This document shows, piece by piece, positions 1 to 6,446 of a stretch of DNA of 10,055 nucleotides. Below the pieces are notes generated by a model. That model had not been told where the DNA came from. It made no database searches and saw only the letters and a program-made list of their open reading frames with translations. The stretch is from NCBI GenBank assembly GCA_002887195.1, contig PJAB01002188.1, forward strand, positions 1 to 10,055, read 5' to 3'. The position numbers and the translations under genes were made by a program. Origin of the DNA: Chrysochromulina parva (taxonomy: Eukaryota; Haptophyta; Prymnesiales; Chrysochromulinaceae). The number at the start of each line of letters is the position of its first letter. Within the stretch, counting starts at the first letter, position 1.

Positions 1-176
1 CTCCGTGTCCCACCCGCCCATCCCGGGGAGCCTTCTCTTCGTTTTGGGTGTGGCGTGGTCGCGGGGGCACCCCTCCCCCCCCAGACCTCGTGTGCATTAA
101 CTTGAGTTTTTCAGGAGACGTCCCGGCTCCGCCGGTGCGTTTTTACCGGTAATAGCATGTCGAGGCCAGGCCAGGC
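1..176 (+). promoter_or_regulatory. Upstream region and probable 5' UTR of the UBA-PDZ-polyproline gene
   Basis: This stretch has no supportable gene. It is GC-rich with C/T-rich runs at about 60-85. It holds the motif CCGGTGCGTTTTTACCGGTA at 132-151, which recurs with two mismatches upstream of the serine hydrolase gene. It also holds a near-perfect 20-bp tandem duplication around the start codon (155-174 and 175-194). A TAG stop at 153-155, in frame with the 177 start, closes the frame upstream, so coding cannot extend further 5' without splicing. The promoter role is inferred from position only. Confidence 0.35.
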
Positions 177-216
177 ATGTCGAGGCAGGCCGCGTGTCAG
201 CGATCTGGGTCCCTGA
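157..216 (+). other. Overlapping upstream ORF (19 codons plus stop) at the gene 1 start
   Basis: The ATG at 157 has A at -3 and opens a 19-codon frame that ends at the TGA at 214-216. It overlaps the main start at 177 in another frame. It exists because the GCATGTCGAGGC segment is duplicated with a 20-bp period, and 20 is not a multiple of 3. If the transcript begins upstream of 157, ribosomes meet this ATG first, which would tend to lower translation of the main frame. If transcription starts between 157 and 177, the element is irrelevant. The sequence arrangement is certain; the regulatory role is inferred. Confidence 0.4.
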
Positions 217-2071
217 TCGCGGAATTGGAGGCGTCCCTGCGTGCGCTCATCGGTCCCGAACCGTCGGACGCGCTGCTCCGAGGGCTGCTTCAGACGCACA
301 AAAACAATGTGGCTGCGGCGGCGAATGCCTTCTACGACATGAGCACGGCGAACGGGAGCCAGCAACCGGAGCGGATTGCTCACTTCGACTTCAGTCCCGG
401 CAGGATTGGCATCGCCACGATGGACTCCGAGAATGGTGTGGTGGTTGCTGAATTGATTCCGGGCTCTCAGGCGGATGTGGCCGGCGTGCCGCTGCTGAGC
501 GTGCTGGTAGGCATTGACGCCATCTCAGTGACGGATTTGGATCGTCGCGCGATCGACCGCATCATGATGGTGCATCGCCGCGGTGACGAGCCCATCCGCC
601 TCCAATTCCGCCTGCCTCCCGGCGCCGAGCCGCCTAGGCCGCTCACGCCACCGTCCCTGCCGACCGCGGCCGCCCCGCCGCCCGCTGCCTCGCAGCTGCT
701 TCGGAGGGCGCGCTCGCTCTCGTTTGGGATGGCGCGCCGGCGCGCCTCGGCCCCTCCGGTACCGGTACCGGTAGCGCAAGCCACCCCCGTCGACACGATC
801 GTGCACGCCACGCCCTTTGCACGCGACGTGCACGCCGTGCCCCGTGCCACTGCCCACCACGGCGCTACCCACCACGGCACTGCCCACCACGGCGCTGCCC
901 ACCACGGCGCTGCCCACCACGGCGCTACCGACCGCGGCGCCGACATGACCGTCCATGCAACGTCTTTCGGCACGCCCCGCGCCGCCAACCCGGCCGGCGC
1001 GATGCCGCCGACGATGCCGGTTCTCATGCCGACTCTCTCGCGCTTCTCGAGCGGCTACCGTCGGCCGTCTGTCGCGGCGCCCGTAGCGCCGAGCTCTCCG
1101 AGCGGCGGCTTGGCGATGCCGGCGGTGATGCCGGTCGTCATGCCGAGCCCTCGGAGCTACTCGACCTGTGGGGAAAGCTTCTCGACTGGGCCCGCCATCC
1201 CCGCCTCACTGCCCCCTCGCCCCCTCCCCTCGCCCGGCACGCCCGGCACGCCCGGCACGGCGCCTTCGTCACCGGCGTTGCAAGCGCGACAGGCAGCCGT
1301 GCGAGAGCTCATCGCTATGGGCTTCGACGCGGAGGTGGCGGCCACGGTGCTCGAGCGCTCGCGTGGCGACCTGGGGGCCGCGGTCGAGATGTTACTCTCG
1401 GGCATCACGACCTCACCAGCCTCCTCCCACGCCTCCGCCTCCGCTGCTGCCGTGGACTCTGCCCGGCACGGCGCCTCAACTTTCGCTGCGGCTGCCACCG
1501 GAGCGCCCTATGCCACTGCCCACCACGGCGCTGCCCACCACGGCGCTGCCCACGGCGGCGCTAACACAGGTGCGGCTGCCACCGGAGCGCTCGTGATCGC
1601 CACCGCCGCCCCTATCGTCGCCCCTCTCGTCAGCCCGGTGGTCGGTGTACCGGTAGCTTCGTCGGCGCCGCCGCCTTACGTACCGCCTTCGCTGCCTACG
1701 CCGCCTTCGCCACGAACATCAGAGGCGGAGGGCCAGCGAGCGGCGATGGCGCAGGCGGTACAGGCGGCGGCACAGGCGGCACAGGCGGCACAGGCGGCGC
1801 AGGCGCAGGCGGATGCGCGGGTGGCCGAGCTGCAGCGAGCGTTGGCGGCGGTAGAGGCGCGGCAGCTGGCAGCAAGCGATGCAAGCGATGCAAGCGAGCG
1901 ACGTGCTTTGTGCGCAGAAGCAGCCCTCGCGGACTCTGCACGACAGATGGCGGCCATGGAAGCGCAGCTTCGGCAGAGGGAGGCAGTGGCGGCGGCCGAA
2001 CGACAGCGCGCCGCGGCGCTTGAGTCCCAGCTACAGCAGCAGCAGAACCAGCTGGCGGGCGCGCTCTGGTT

Positions 2072-2106
<35 letters not shown>

Positions 2107-2162
2107 TCCAGCAGCAGCAACAGGCATCCGCTTTGGCCGCCGCTGCCTCCACGTCACCGCCT

Positions 2163-2193
<31 letters not shown>

Positions 2194-2831
2194 TGCCGCC
2201 TCCACCGCCGCCGCCGCCGCCACCGCCGCCGCCGCCCGCGTTAGCGCCGCCGCCACTGTCGTCGGCATTAGCGCCGCCGCCGCCGCCTCCGCCGGCGCCG
2301 GCGCCGCCACCACCACCTGTGTTAGCGCCACCGCCGCCACCGTTGCCGCCGCTGCAGCCGCCTCTGATCCCGTCGCCGCTCGGCGCCCATGGAGGCTCCT
2401 CTGGGCTTGCCGAGCAAGTGGCGGCCAAGCGCGCCCAGCTGCGCCGCGCGTCTTCGTTTGGAAGTGCCAGGGAGGCTCGCGCGCGGACGGGCACTCGCGG
2501 TGAGGCTGAGGCCGAGGGCGAGGGCGGCGAGGGCGGCGAGGGCGATGGCGGCGGCGGCGGTGGCATGCTCTCGTCCTTGATGAAGGAGCTCATGAGCGGC
2601 CACACGCGCCTCAAACCAGTCGAGCGCCGACCCCTCAGTCGACGAGCCTCGACTGGCTCTTGCAATGAAGCTCTATTAGCTGGCGCAGGAGGCTCATCGG
2701 TGGAGGCGCAGCTGCACGTCGAACTTGAGAAGGCGATGCGCAAGCGGCGAGGCCACATGAAAACGCCGCTCCTCCAGCCCGAGTTTGGGGAGGCAAGTTC
2801 AGACGACGACGACTCGAAGGCGTGGCTCTAG
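177..2831 (+). CDS. UBA-PDZ-UBA-coiled coil-polyproline protein with WASP-like C-terminal (WH2-WH2-C-A) module
   Basis: This 884-residue protein is probably a cytoplasmic scaffold linking ubiquitin recognition to actin assembly. Domains in order: a UBA-like helix bundle (about 12-57, with LLRGLLQTHKNNVAAAANAF resembling the Rad5/CUE-type fold); a PDZ domain (about 66-147, GRIGI carboxylate-loop equivalent, PGSQAD turn, terminal EPIRLQF strand); a Pro/Ser-rich linker with His-His-Gly-Ala repeats (226-255); a canonical UBA (about 369-408, with the MGF loop at 381-383); a second His repeat (448-462); an Ala/Gln coiled coil (about 514-630); polyQ (633-643); and polyproline (661-733). The tail has WH2-like motifs at 743-760 and 797-815, a basic amphipathic helix at 842-860, and an acidic end with four Asp (876-879) and Trp883. 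That order matches the WCA region of WASP-family Arp2/3 activators, but the short motifs are judged by eye. A formin DAD is an alternative reading of 797-820, though no FH2 domain is present. The 177 start is the first ATG after an in-frame stop at 153. UBA and PDZ calls are firm; the actin role is inferred. Confidence 0.82.
852..941 (+). repeat. 15-bp minisatellite, six units, coding for AHHGA repeats
   Basis: Six 15-bp units with consensus GCCCACCACGGCGCT encode AHHGA-type pentapeptides at residues 226-255 of the UBA-PDZ protein. The last unit has diverged to TDRGA. The units stay in frame, so copy number can change without breaking the gene. The His pairs could bind metal, but nothing else in the sequence supports this. 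Confidence 0.9.
1487..1590 (+). repeat. 20-bp direct repeats flanking the second His-repeat block
   Basis: The sequence TGCGGCTGCCACCGGAGCGC occurs at 1487-1506 and again, identically, at 1571-1590, a period of 84 bp. Both copies lie in the UBA-PDZ gene and encode similar Ala-Ala-Thr-Gly-Ala segments. They bracket the second AHHGA repeat block at 1518-1562. The spacing is a multiple of 3, so loss or duplication of the segment by recombination would keep the reading frame. Confidence 0.85.
1518..1562 (+). repeat. Second block of the 15-bp AHHGA minisatellite, three units
   Basis: Three more copies of the same 15-bp unit encode AHHGA, AHHGA and AHGGA at residues 448-462. The block begins with the 21-bp context (GCCACT followed by one full unit) that also begins the first block, 666 bp upstream. 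This points to duplication or gene conversion between the two blocks rather than independent origin. Confidence 0.88.
2073..2105 (+). repeat. (CAG)11 microsatellite encoding polyglutamine
   Basis: Eleven uninterrupted CAG codons encode Gln633-643 at the end of the coiled coil in the UBA-PDZ protein. Further Gln codons surround them at 619-622 and 645-649. A pure tract of a single codon is prone to slippage, so length variation between strains is likely. A polyQ tract beside a coiled coil commonly promotes self-association; here that is inference. Confidence 0.92.
2157..2375 (+). repeat. CCG/CCN-rich tract encoding polyproline
   Basis: This tract encodes residues 661-733, mostly runs of 6 to 14 prolines separated by Leu or Ala. 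Such runs are typical binding sites for profilin, SH3 and EVH1 domains. In formins, Ena/VASP and WASP-family proteins a similar tract sits just before the actin-binding region, as it does here. Its antisense strand gives long Gly- or Ala-rich open frames that are artefacts. Confidence 0.9.
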
Positions 2832-3412
2832 CGACACACGCGCAGGCTGTCGTGTGCTGGCTGCTGCTCCAGCCACAGCATGCTGCGGCTTCACTTTGTA
2901 GAGGGGCGCGTTCCCTTCGTCACGTGCTGGGGCAGGGGCCTACGTAGCTCGCAACAGCCCCACCGGCATCACCATCGGGCAAACACCCGCGAACCCCCGC
3001 CCCACTGGCACCGCACCCTTGCACCGCAGGGTGTGTTTAGCTGCACATTACTTCACTCATCATAGTAGTACCGCAGTACCTCAGGTTACCCAGCAGTAGG
3101 CAGTACCGTGGCGTCGGCGGCGCGTAGGATTTCGATTCGCGATTTCCCATCGTTCCTATTTCCGCTTGTGGCGTGTTGCGATTGCCTTCCGGAGCTTCGT
3201 AACACGTAAGAAAAAGCTCATGTCGCTAGAGTGACGCTACGTATGATCGATACGTATGACGTTTTCGGCAGTCGCATGCGCGCGGCCCCGCCCTCTCCTC
3301 GCTGGAGCGCACGATTCCGTCGTACGATACACGCCGCGCGTCCCTGTCCGCCACTCGACTCACGGGCCGCCGCGTTCACATGCAGACACCTAACATTAAG
3401 ACTTGTAGAGCT
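2832..3412. other. Convergent intergenic region between gene 1 and the ATP-grasp gene
   Basis: These 581 bases separate the 3' ends of two convergent genes, so they should hold both 3' UTRs and polyadenylation sites. I cannot point to a convincing polyadenylation signal. Short frames of about 60 codons show no domain-like sequence. The stretch from 3060 to 3110 has three AGTACC copies (3067, 3075, 3102), and 3238-3259 holds a repeated TACGTA element. Confidence 0.6.
3238..3259. repeat. Paired TACGTATGA repeats forming an inverted repeat
   Basis: TACGTATGA occurs at 3238-3246 and 3251-3259. Because each copy carries the palindrome TACGTA, the pair also forms an inverted repeat (TACGTAT, 5-nt gap, ATACGTA; 3238-3244 and 3250-3256). 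It lies in the convergent intergenic region. No function is assigned; an RNA hairpin near a 3' end or a protein-binding site are both possible. Confidence 0.6.
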
Positions 3413-4687
3413 CTAATCTATCTCACGATCTCGCGCTGCACCTGCATCCTCCAGCGCGCGAATGGCGGCCACGTCGGCCGCGACGACCGCCGCGTCGTCA
3501 TGGCAGAGGATGACGAAGCCGACGGCGGTGAAGATGTCGACGGTGATGGCCAGCGGCTCGCCCGGGGTGATCGAGGAAGGCACGTGCATGCATACAAACG
3601 ACCGCAGCTGACGCAACGCCTCGAGGGGCTCGACAGACACGATCGTGCCTTCGTATTTGCTCACTAGCTGAACAAACTGGCCGGCCGCCTTGAAGTGCCC
3701 ACCCTCGCAGTACACGTCCGGTAGCGCGCCAAAGGCAACGGGGTCGAGCATGCAGTCCGCCGCGGCCTCAACTTGGGAATAGCCTCCCGTCAGCCGGCGT
3801 GCGAGCGGCGCCCAAGCTCCTGAGCATCCGTGCGAACGACAATTCATCTCGACGAGGCAGGGCCCTTCTGTCGTGAGCATCACCTCGGCGTGCGTCGGGC
3901 CGTGGCGCACACCGATGGCGTCGAGGACCCCTCGTGTGTACGCGACCAGCCCGGCCACCTCGGGAGCGTCCGAGGGCACTGGAAGCATGTTGAACTCCAC
4001 AAAGTCACCGCTGCCGTTCGGCCGCCGATCGTACCTCCAAACCATCACCGTGCGGTGGACTCCGTGTCGACTCACGTGGTCCACGACATACTCCGTACCA
4101 GTCAAAAACTCCTGGCAAATGACGGCCGCGTCCGCCGATCCGTAACGATGCTGTGAGCGCATCAACAGCTCGAAATGCGCCTCGGCGGCCTCGCGGCAGA
4201 CGCACCTCTTGACGCCGTCGCTGCCTGCCGACTCTGTCGGCTTCACAATAATGGGGTAGCGCTCCGCCGCCAGAAAGGAGGCAACCTCTGCAAGCGTCGT
4301 GCCGCTCACCTCTCGTGTCGCACGTAGGCCAGCGGCCTTGACCGCCTTTTGCTGCCAGCTCTTGTTGCGGCGCTTGGGCTCCACGCCGTTGCTCGGAAGG
4401 GCCAGGGCCGTGGCCAGCTCGTCAGCGAGCACGATCCCTTCTTCGCTGCCAGCCATACAGCACACGATCTCAGCGCCGGCCTTGGAGGCGATCGACTGCA
4501 TCTTTGCGACCATATTTTCAAGGTTGTGGCTCTCGACGACGGCCAGCCAGCCGACCGACTCTGTTGGCTCGCCGTGCATTGGCACACAGACGAGCTGGTA
4601 ACCTCTTCGCTCGATCTCCTTGGCGATCGCGGCTCCGGTCGACGAAGGATCGACGATGATGACTATCTGGCTTGCAACGCTCTCCAT
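3413..4687 (-). CDS. ATP-grasp ligase (carboxylate-amine/amino-acid ligase-like)
   Basis: This 424-residue protein has the full layout of the ATP-grasp family that activates a carboxylate as acyl-phosphate and couples it to an amine. Residues 8-36 form a Rossmann-like N-domain strand and turn (IVIIVDPSSTGAAIAKEI). The segment RRNKSWQQKAVKAAGL (106-121) is the family's typical entry to the ATP-grasp core. The nucleotide-binding Lys149 lies in IIVKP, followed by the flexible loop ESAGSDGVK (152-160). QEFLTGTEYVVD (192-203) is the hinge and adenine-contacting region. E268 (HAEVM), E280 and N282 (LVEMNCRSHG) match the Mg-binding residues. The C-terminal part (330-424) resembles the extra domain of the bacterial dipeptide-ligase/biotin-carboxylase-like group, so it looks full length. 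Substrates cannot be read from sequence. No signal peptide is seen, so it is likely cytosolic. The start is fixed by an in-frame TAG immediately upstream. An ancient bacterial origin is possible but untested. Confidence 0.9.
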   Translation of the reverse strand: MESVASQIVIIVDPSSTGAAIAKEIERRGYQLVCVPMHGEPTESVGWLAVVESHNLENMVAKMQSIASKAGAEIVCCMAGSEEGIVLADELATALALPSNGVEPKRRNKSWQQKAVKAAGLRATREVSGTTLAEVASFLAAERYPIIVKPTESAGSDGVKRCVCREAAEAHFELLMRSQHRYGSADAAVICQEFLTGTEYVVDHVSRHGVHRTVMVWRYDRRPNGSGDFVEFNMLPVPSDAPEVAGLVAYTRGVLDAIGVRHGPTHAEVMLTTEGPCLVEMNCRSHGCSGAWAPLARRLTGGYSQVEAAADCMLDPVAFGALPDVYCEGGHFKAAGQFVQLVSKYEGTIVSVEPLEALRQLRSFVCMHVPSSITPGEPLAITVDIFTAVGFVILCHDDAAVVAADVAAIRALEDAGAARDREID

Positions 4688-4693
4688 CTACAT
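4688..4693 (-). promoter_or_regulatory. ATG-TAG start-stop element abutting the ATP-grasp start codon
   Basis: Read on the minus strand the sequence is ATG TAG ATG: a start codon, an immediate stop, then the main start at 4687, all in one frame. It lies within the 10-bp perfect palindrome CTACATGTAG (4688-4697). Minimal AUG-stop uORFs are known in plants to stall ribosomes and control translation. Here the same role is an inference and depends on the transcript starting upstream of it. Confidence 0.45.
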
Positions 4694-4961
4694 GTAGGAA
4701 CTACAGAACAGAACCCAGGGGAGGATTGAACTGGAGGTTGCATGGGGGAACACGCCGTTTCAGCGATTCCGCCCAACAAGGCGCGTCTTCTGCAGATTCG
4801 CATGGACGATAGTGTGCCTCTGTGTGACAACACTCGCACCCGAGAACGGGTAAAAACTGTGAAATATCTGGCCGCATTCGATTGTCTGGCCGTCGCGCAT
4901 CGAGGACCCGCCGAGTCGAAGGCCTGAGTGTGATGAGCATAGGCTACATGTTTGCGCTTCA

Positions 4962-4990
4962 AGTGAGTTTGAGTGAGTGGAGTGAGTGAG
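4962..4990 (+). repeat. AGTGAGT simple repeat upstream of the glycosyltransferase
   Basis: A degenerate run of AGTGAGT/GAGTGAGT units lies about 55-85 bp upstream of the glycosyltransferase ATG. It may be a simple repeat or a cluster of regulator sites in the 5' region. GTGAGT also matches a 5' splice-donor consensus, so an intron in the 5' UTR cannot be excluded. Confidence 0.55.
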
Positions 4991-5045
4991 GTACGCCATT
5001 TCACACGTCCTTTCAGTCTGTTCACACTTCCTCACATAACTTTCA

Positions 5046-6446
5046 ATGCGCAGAGGTCGCACATGGGTCATGGCGTTCTGCATCACGATAGCTGTGATCC
5101 ACGCTGCCGACAAAACGTGGTCGCCAAAAGATTTCGACTCAGTCGAGGTTTGGCCCACGCGGCCGCCGACGCAAAAAGAGGCGGCGGATTCCGGTGTCAC
5201 GCTGAAGGAGGCGATGAACATGCCTTGGTTCCCCACTCACGAGATCTACTGCGCCAACGGGCGCCTGTGTCGTCCTGGAGAGGGCAATTTGAAAGGCTAT
5301 CGGTTTTGGGGTCAGCCTTACATTCATCGCGAGTCGTACGTGCAGTCGAGGCATCGCACGCAGCCGCACGAGCCCAACCCGCAGGCTGAGTACAGCAAGC
5401 TGGCTTCGCTGGCGCGCCGAGTGCAGAAGGAGAACCTTGTGATGATGGCTGCGGCCGACTGGGACTTTCGTCGCATCATCCTCAACTGGATCATCCATGT
5501 ACACCGGCTGGGCTACACGAACGCGCTGGTGCTCTCGATGGATGCCGAGTTGCATGCTGACCTGCGCCGGCGAGGCCTCCCCTCGTTTGACAACTCCGCC
5601 AACCTGGACGCGTGGAACACGACTTGCTTACAACGGCACGTGCAGCGGGTGCGCACCGAACGAGTGCTCGCCGTCGCCGCGCTCGTCGCCGCGGGCCTCG
5701 ATGTGCTTCACATGGACGCAACAGTCATCCTTGTGCAGGATGTGCTCCCGAGCCTGAGGGCGGCGGCGGCGGCCAGGGTCGACATGATGGCGCAGCGGCA
5801 CGAGTGTCCTCCGAATGTGGAGCGGCACACGGGCTCGGGGGTCAACCCCGGGTTCCTCTACGTACGCGCCGCCAGGGCCGACGCGCTCGTCCCCTTCTTC
5901 AAGGATGCCGTCCAACGGGGGCTCGTCGAGTTCTATCATCGTTGGGACAACGTCATCGACCACTTTGGCTTCACGTTCCTCTTCGATGAAAATGACCTGA
6001 GCACCCCGACGAGCAAGCTGTCGAACGAGACGACGATCTTCAACCTGCGCCGCCCACGAGGCTGCCAGCCGGGCGACCCTCATGAGCAGTCCCCACAGGC
6101 ACAGGGCTGCCTGCGGGCCGGCTTCTTCCCTCACGACCAGTTCCCGCGCTTCGGCAGCTGGCCTTTGCTCCGAGCTACAGCCCGCGTGCACCACATCGTC
6201 CAAGGCGACGCGGCTCTAGGGCCAGAGCATGCGGAGCCGCCCGGCATCAAGCCGTCGCGCGGCCCACGCCAGCGCCTCGACCGTTACGATGACAAGGACT
6301 TTGACGACTACGAGGACGCCATGCGTGTGATGGGGCTGTGGAAGGTGGACGATGCGCCCGAGTACCACGGGGGCGCTGCGAGGATACGACTCGGGCCCGA
6401 TTACTACTCCGGCAAGGACGAGCCGCGGAGCCGCCGGCGTGGCTGA
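5046..6446 (+). CDS. Secretory-pathway glycosyltransferase, PF03407/GT77-like, with altered DXD
   Basis: This 466-residue protein starts with basic residues and a short hydrophobic stretch (7-19, TWVMAFCITIAVI), a signal peptide or type II anchor that would place the enzyme in the ER/Golgi lumen. Residues about 128-385 match the nucleotide-diphospho-sugar transferase fold: ENLVMMAAADWDFRRIILNW (129-148), LGYTNALVLSMDAELHADL (155-173), LDVLHMDATVIL (218-229), NPGFLYVRA (267-275), RWDNVID (299-305) and a late His pair (382-383). Family members transfer sugars such as arabinose or galactose onto glycoproteins or wall glycans; donor and acceptor here are unknown. The metal-binding DXD position reads D224-A-T226, so the second Asp is missing. 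Sequons at N191 and N327 fit a lumenal location. The Asp-rich tail (411-424) is unassigned. The 5046 ATG has a weak context (T at -3). An in-frame ATG at 5070 has a better one (G at -3, G at +4) but shortens the N-terminus. Confidence 0.85.
   Translation: MRRGRTWVMAFCITIAVIHAADKTWSPKDFDSVEVWPTRPPTQKEAADSGVTLKEAMNMPWFPTHEIYCANGRLCRPGEGNLKGYRFWGQPYIHRESYVQSRHRTQPHEPNPQAEYSKLASLARRVQKENLVMMAAADWDFRRIILNWIIHVHRLGYTNALVLSMDAELHADLRRRGLPSFDNSANLDAWNTTCLQRHVQRVRTERVLAVAALVAAGLDVLHMDATVILVQDVLPSLRAAAAARVDMMAQRHECPPNVERHTGSGVNPGFLYVRAARADALVPFFKDAVQRGLVEFYHRWDNVIDHFGFTFLFDENDLSTPTSKLSNETTIFNLRRPRGCQPGDPHEQSPQAQGCLRAGFFPHDQFPRFGSWPLLRATARVHHIVQGDAALGPEHAEPPGIKPSRGPRQRLDRYDDKDFDDYEDAMRVMGLWKVDDAPEYHGGAARIRLGPDYYSGKDEPRSRRRG

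Larger units (their letters stand above)
4688..5045. promoter_or_regulatory. Divergent intergenic region, putative bidirectional promoter
   Basis: The ATP-grasp gene (minus) and the glycosyltransferase gene (plus) start 358 bp apart and point away from each other, so both promoters must lie here unless distal exons exist. There is no clear TATA box. The right part holds GAGTGAGT repeats (4962-4990), and two TTCACAC copies (about 4999 and 5020) follow just before the glycosyltransferase start. Other open frames here lack domain-like sequence. Confidence 0.5.

Noticed and set aside
467..1027. Antisense frame with PWWA repeats
   Set aside because: The repeated Trp-Trp pattern is the reverse reading of the 15-bp AHHGA minisatellite, and the opposite frame carries PDZ sequence.
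1696..2340. Antisense frame of 214 codons, Ala-rich
   Set aside because: It is another shadow of the CCG and CAG repeats; composition is explained entirely by the repeats.
2577..2640. Formin DAD reading of the second WH2-like motif
   Set aside because: The spacing of M, L, L and G resembles a DAD followed by basic residues, but there is no FH2 domain. The surrounding connector and acidic Trp tail fit WCA better. It is kept only as an alternative.
1676..2758. Long antisense frame of 360 codons, rich in Gly and Cys
   Set aside because: It is the mirror of the polyproline (Gly runs) and polyQ (Cys runs) codons of gene 1, with no domain content.
4742..4927. Small plus-strand frame of 61 codons in the divergent intergenic region
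   Set aside because: There is no domain-like sequence, and it lies where promoters of two genes are expected.
5628..6203. Antisense frame of 191 codons inside the glycosyltransferase
   Set aside because: It overlaps conserved glycosyltransferase motifs on the other strand and has the Arg/Ala bias of a shadow frame.
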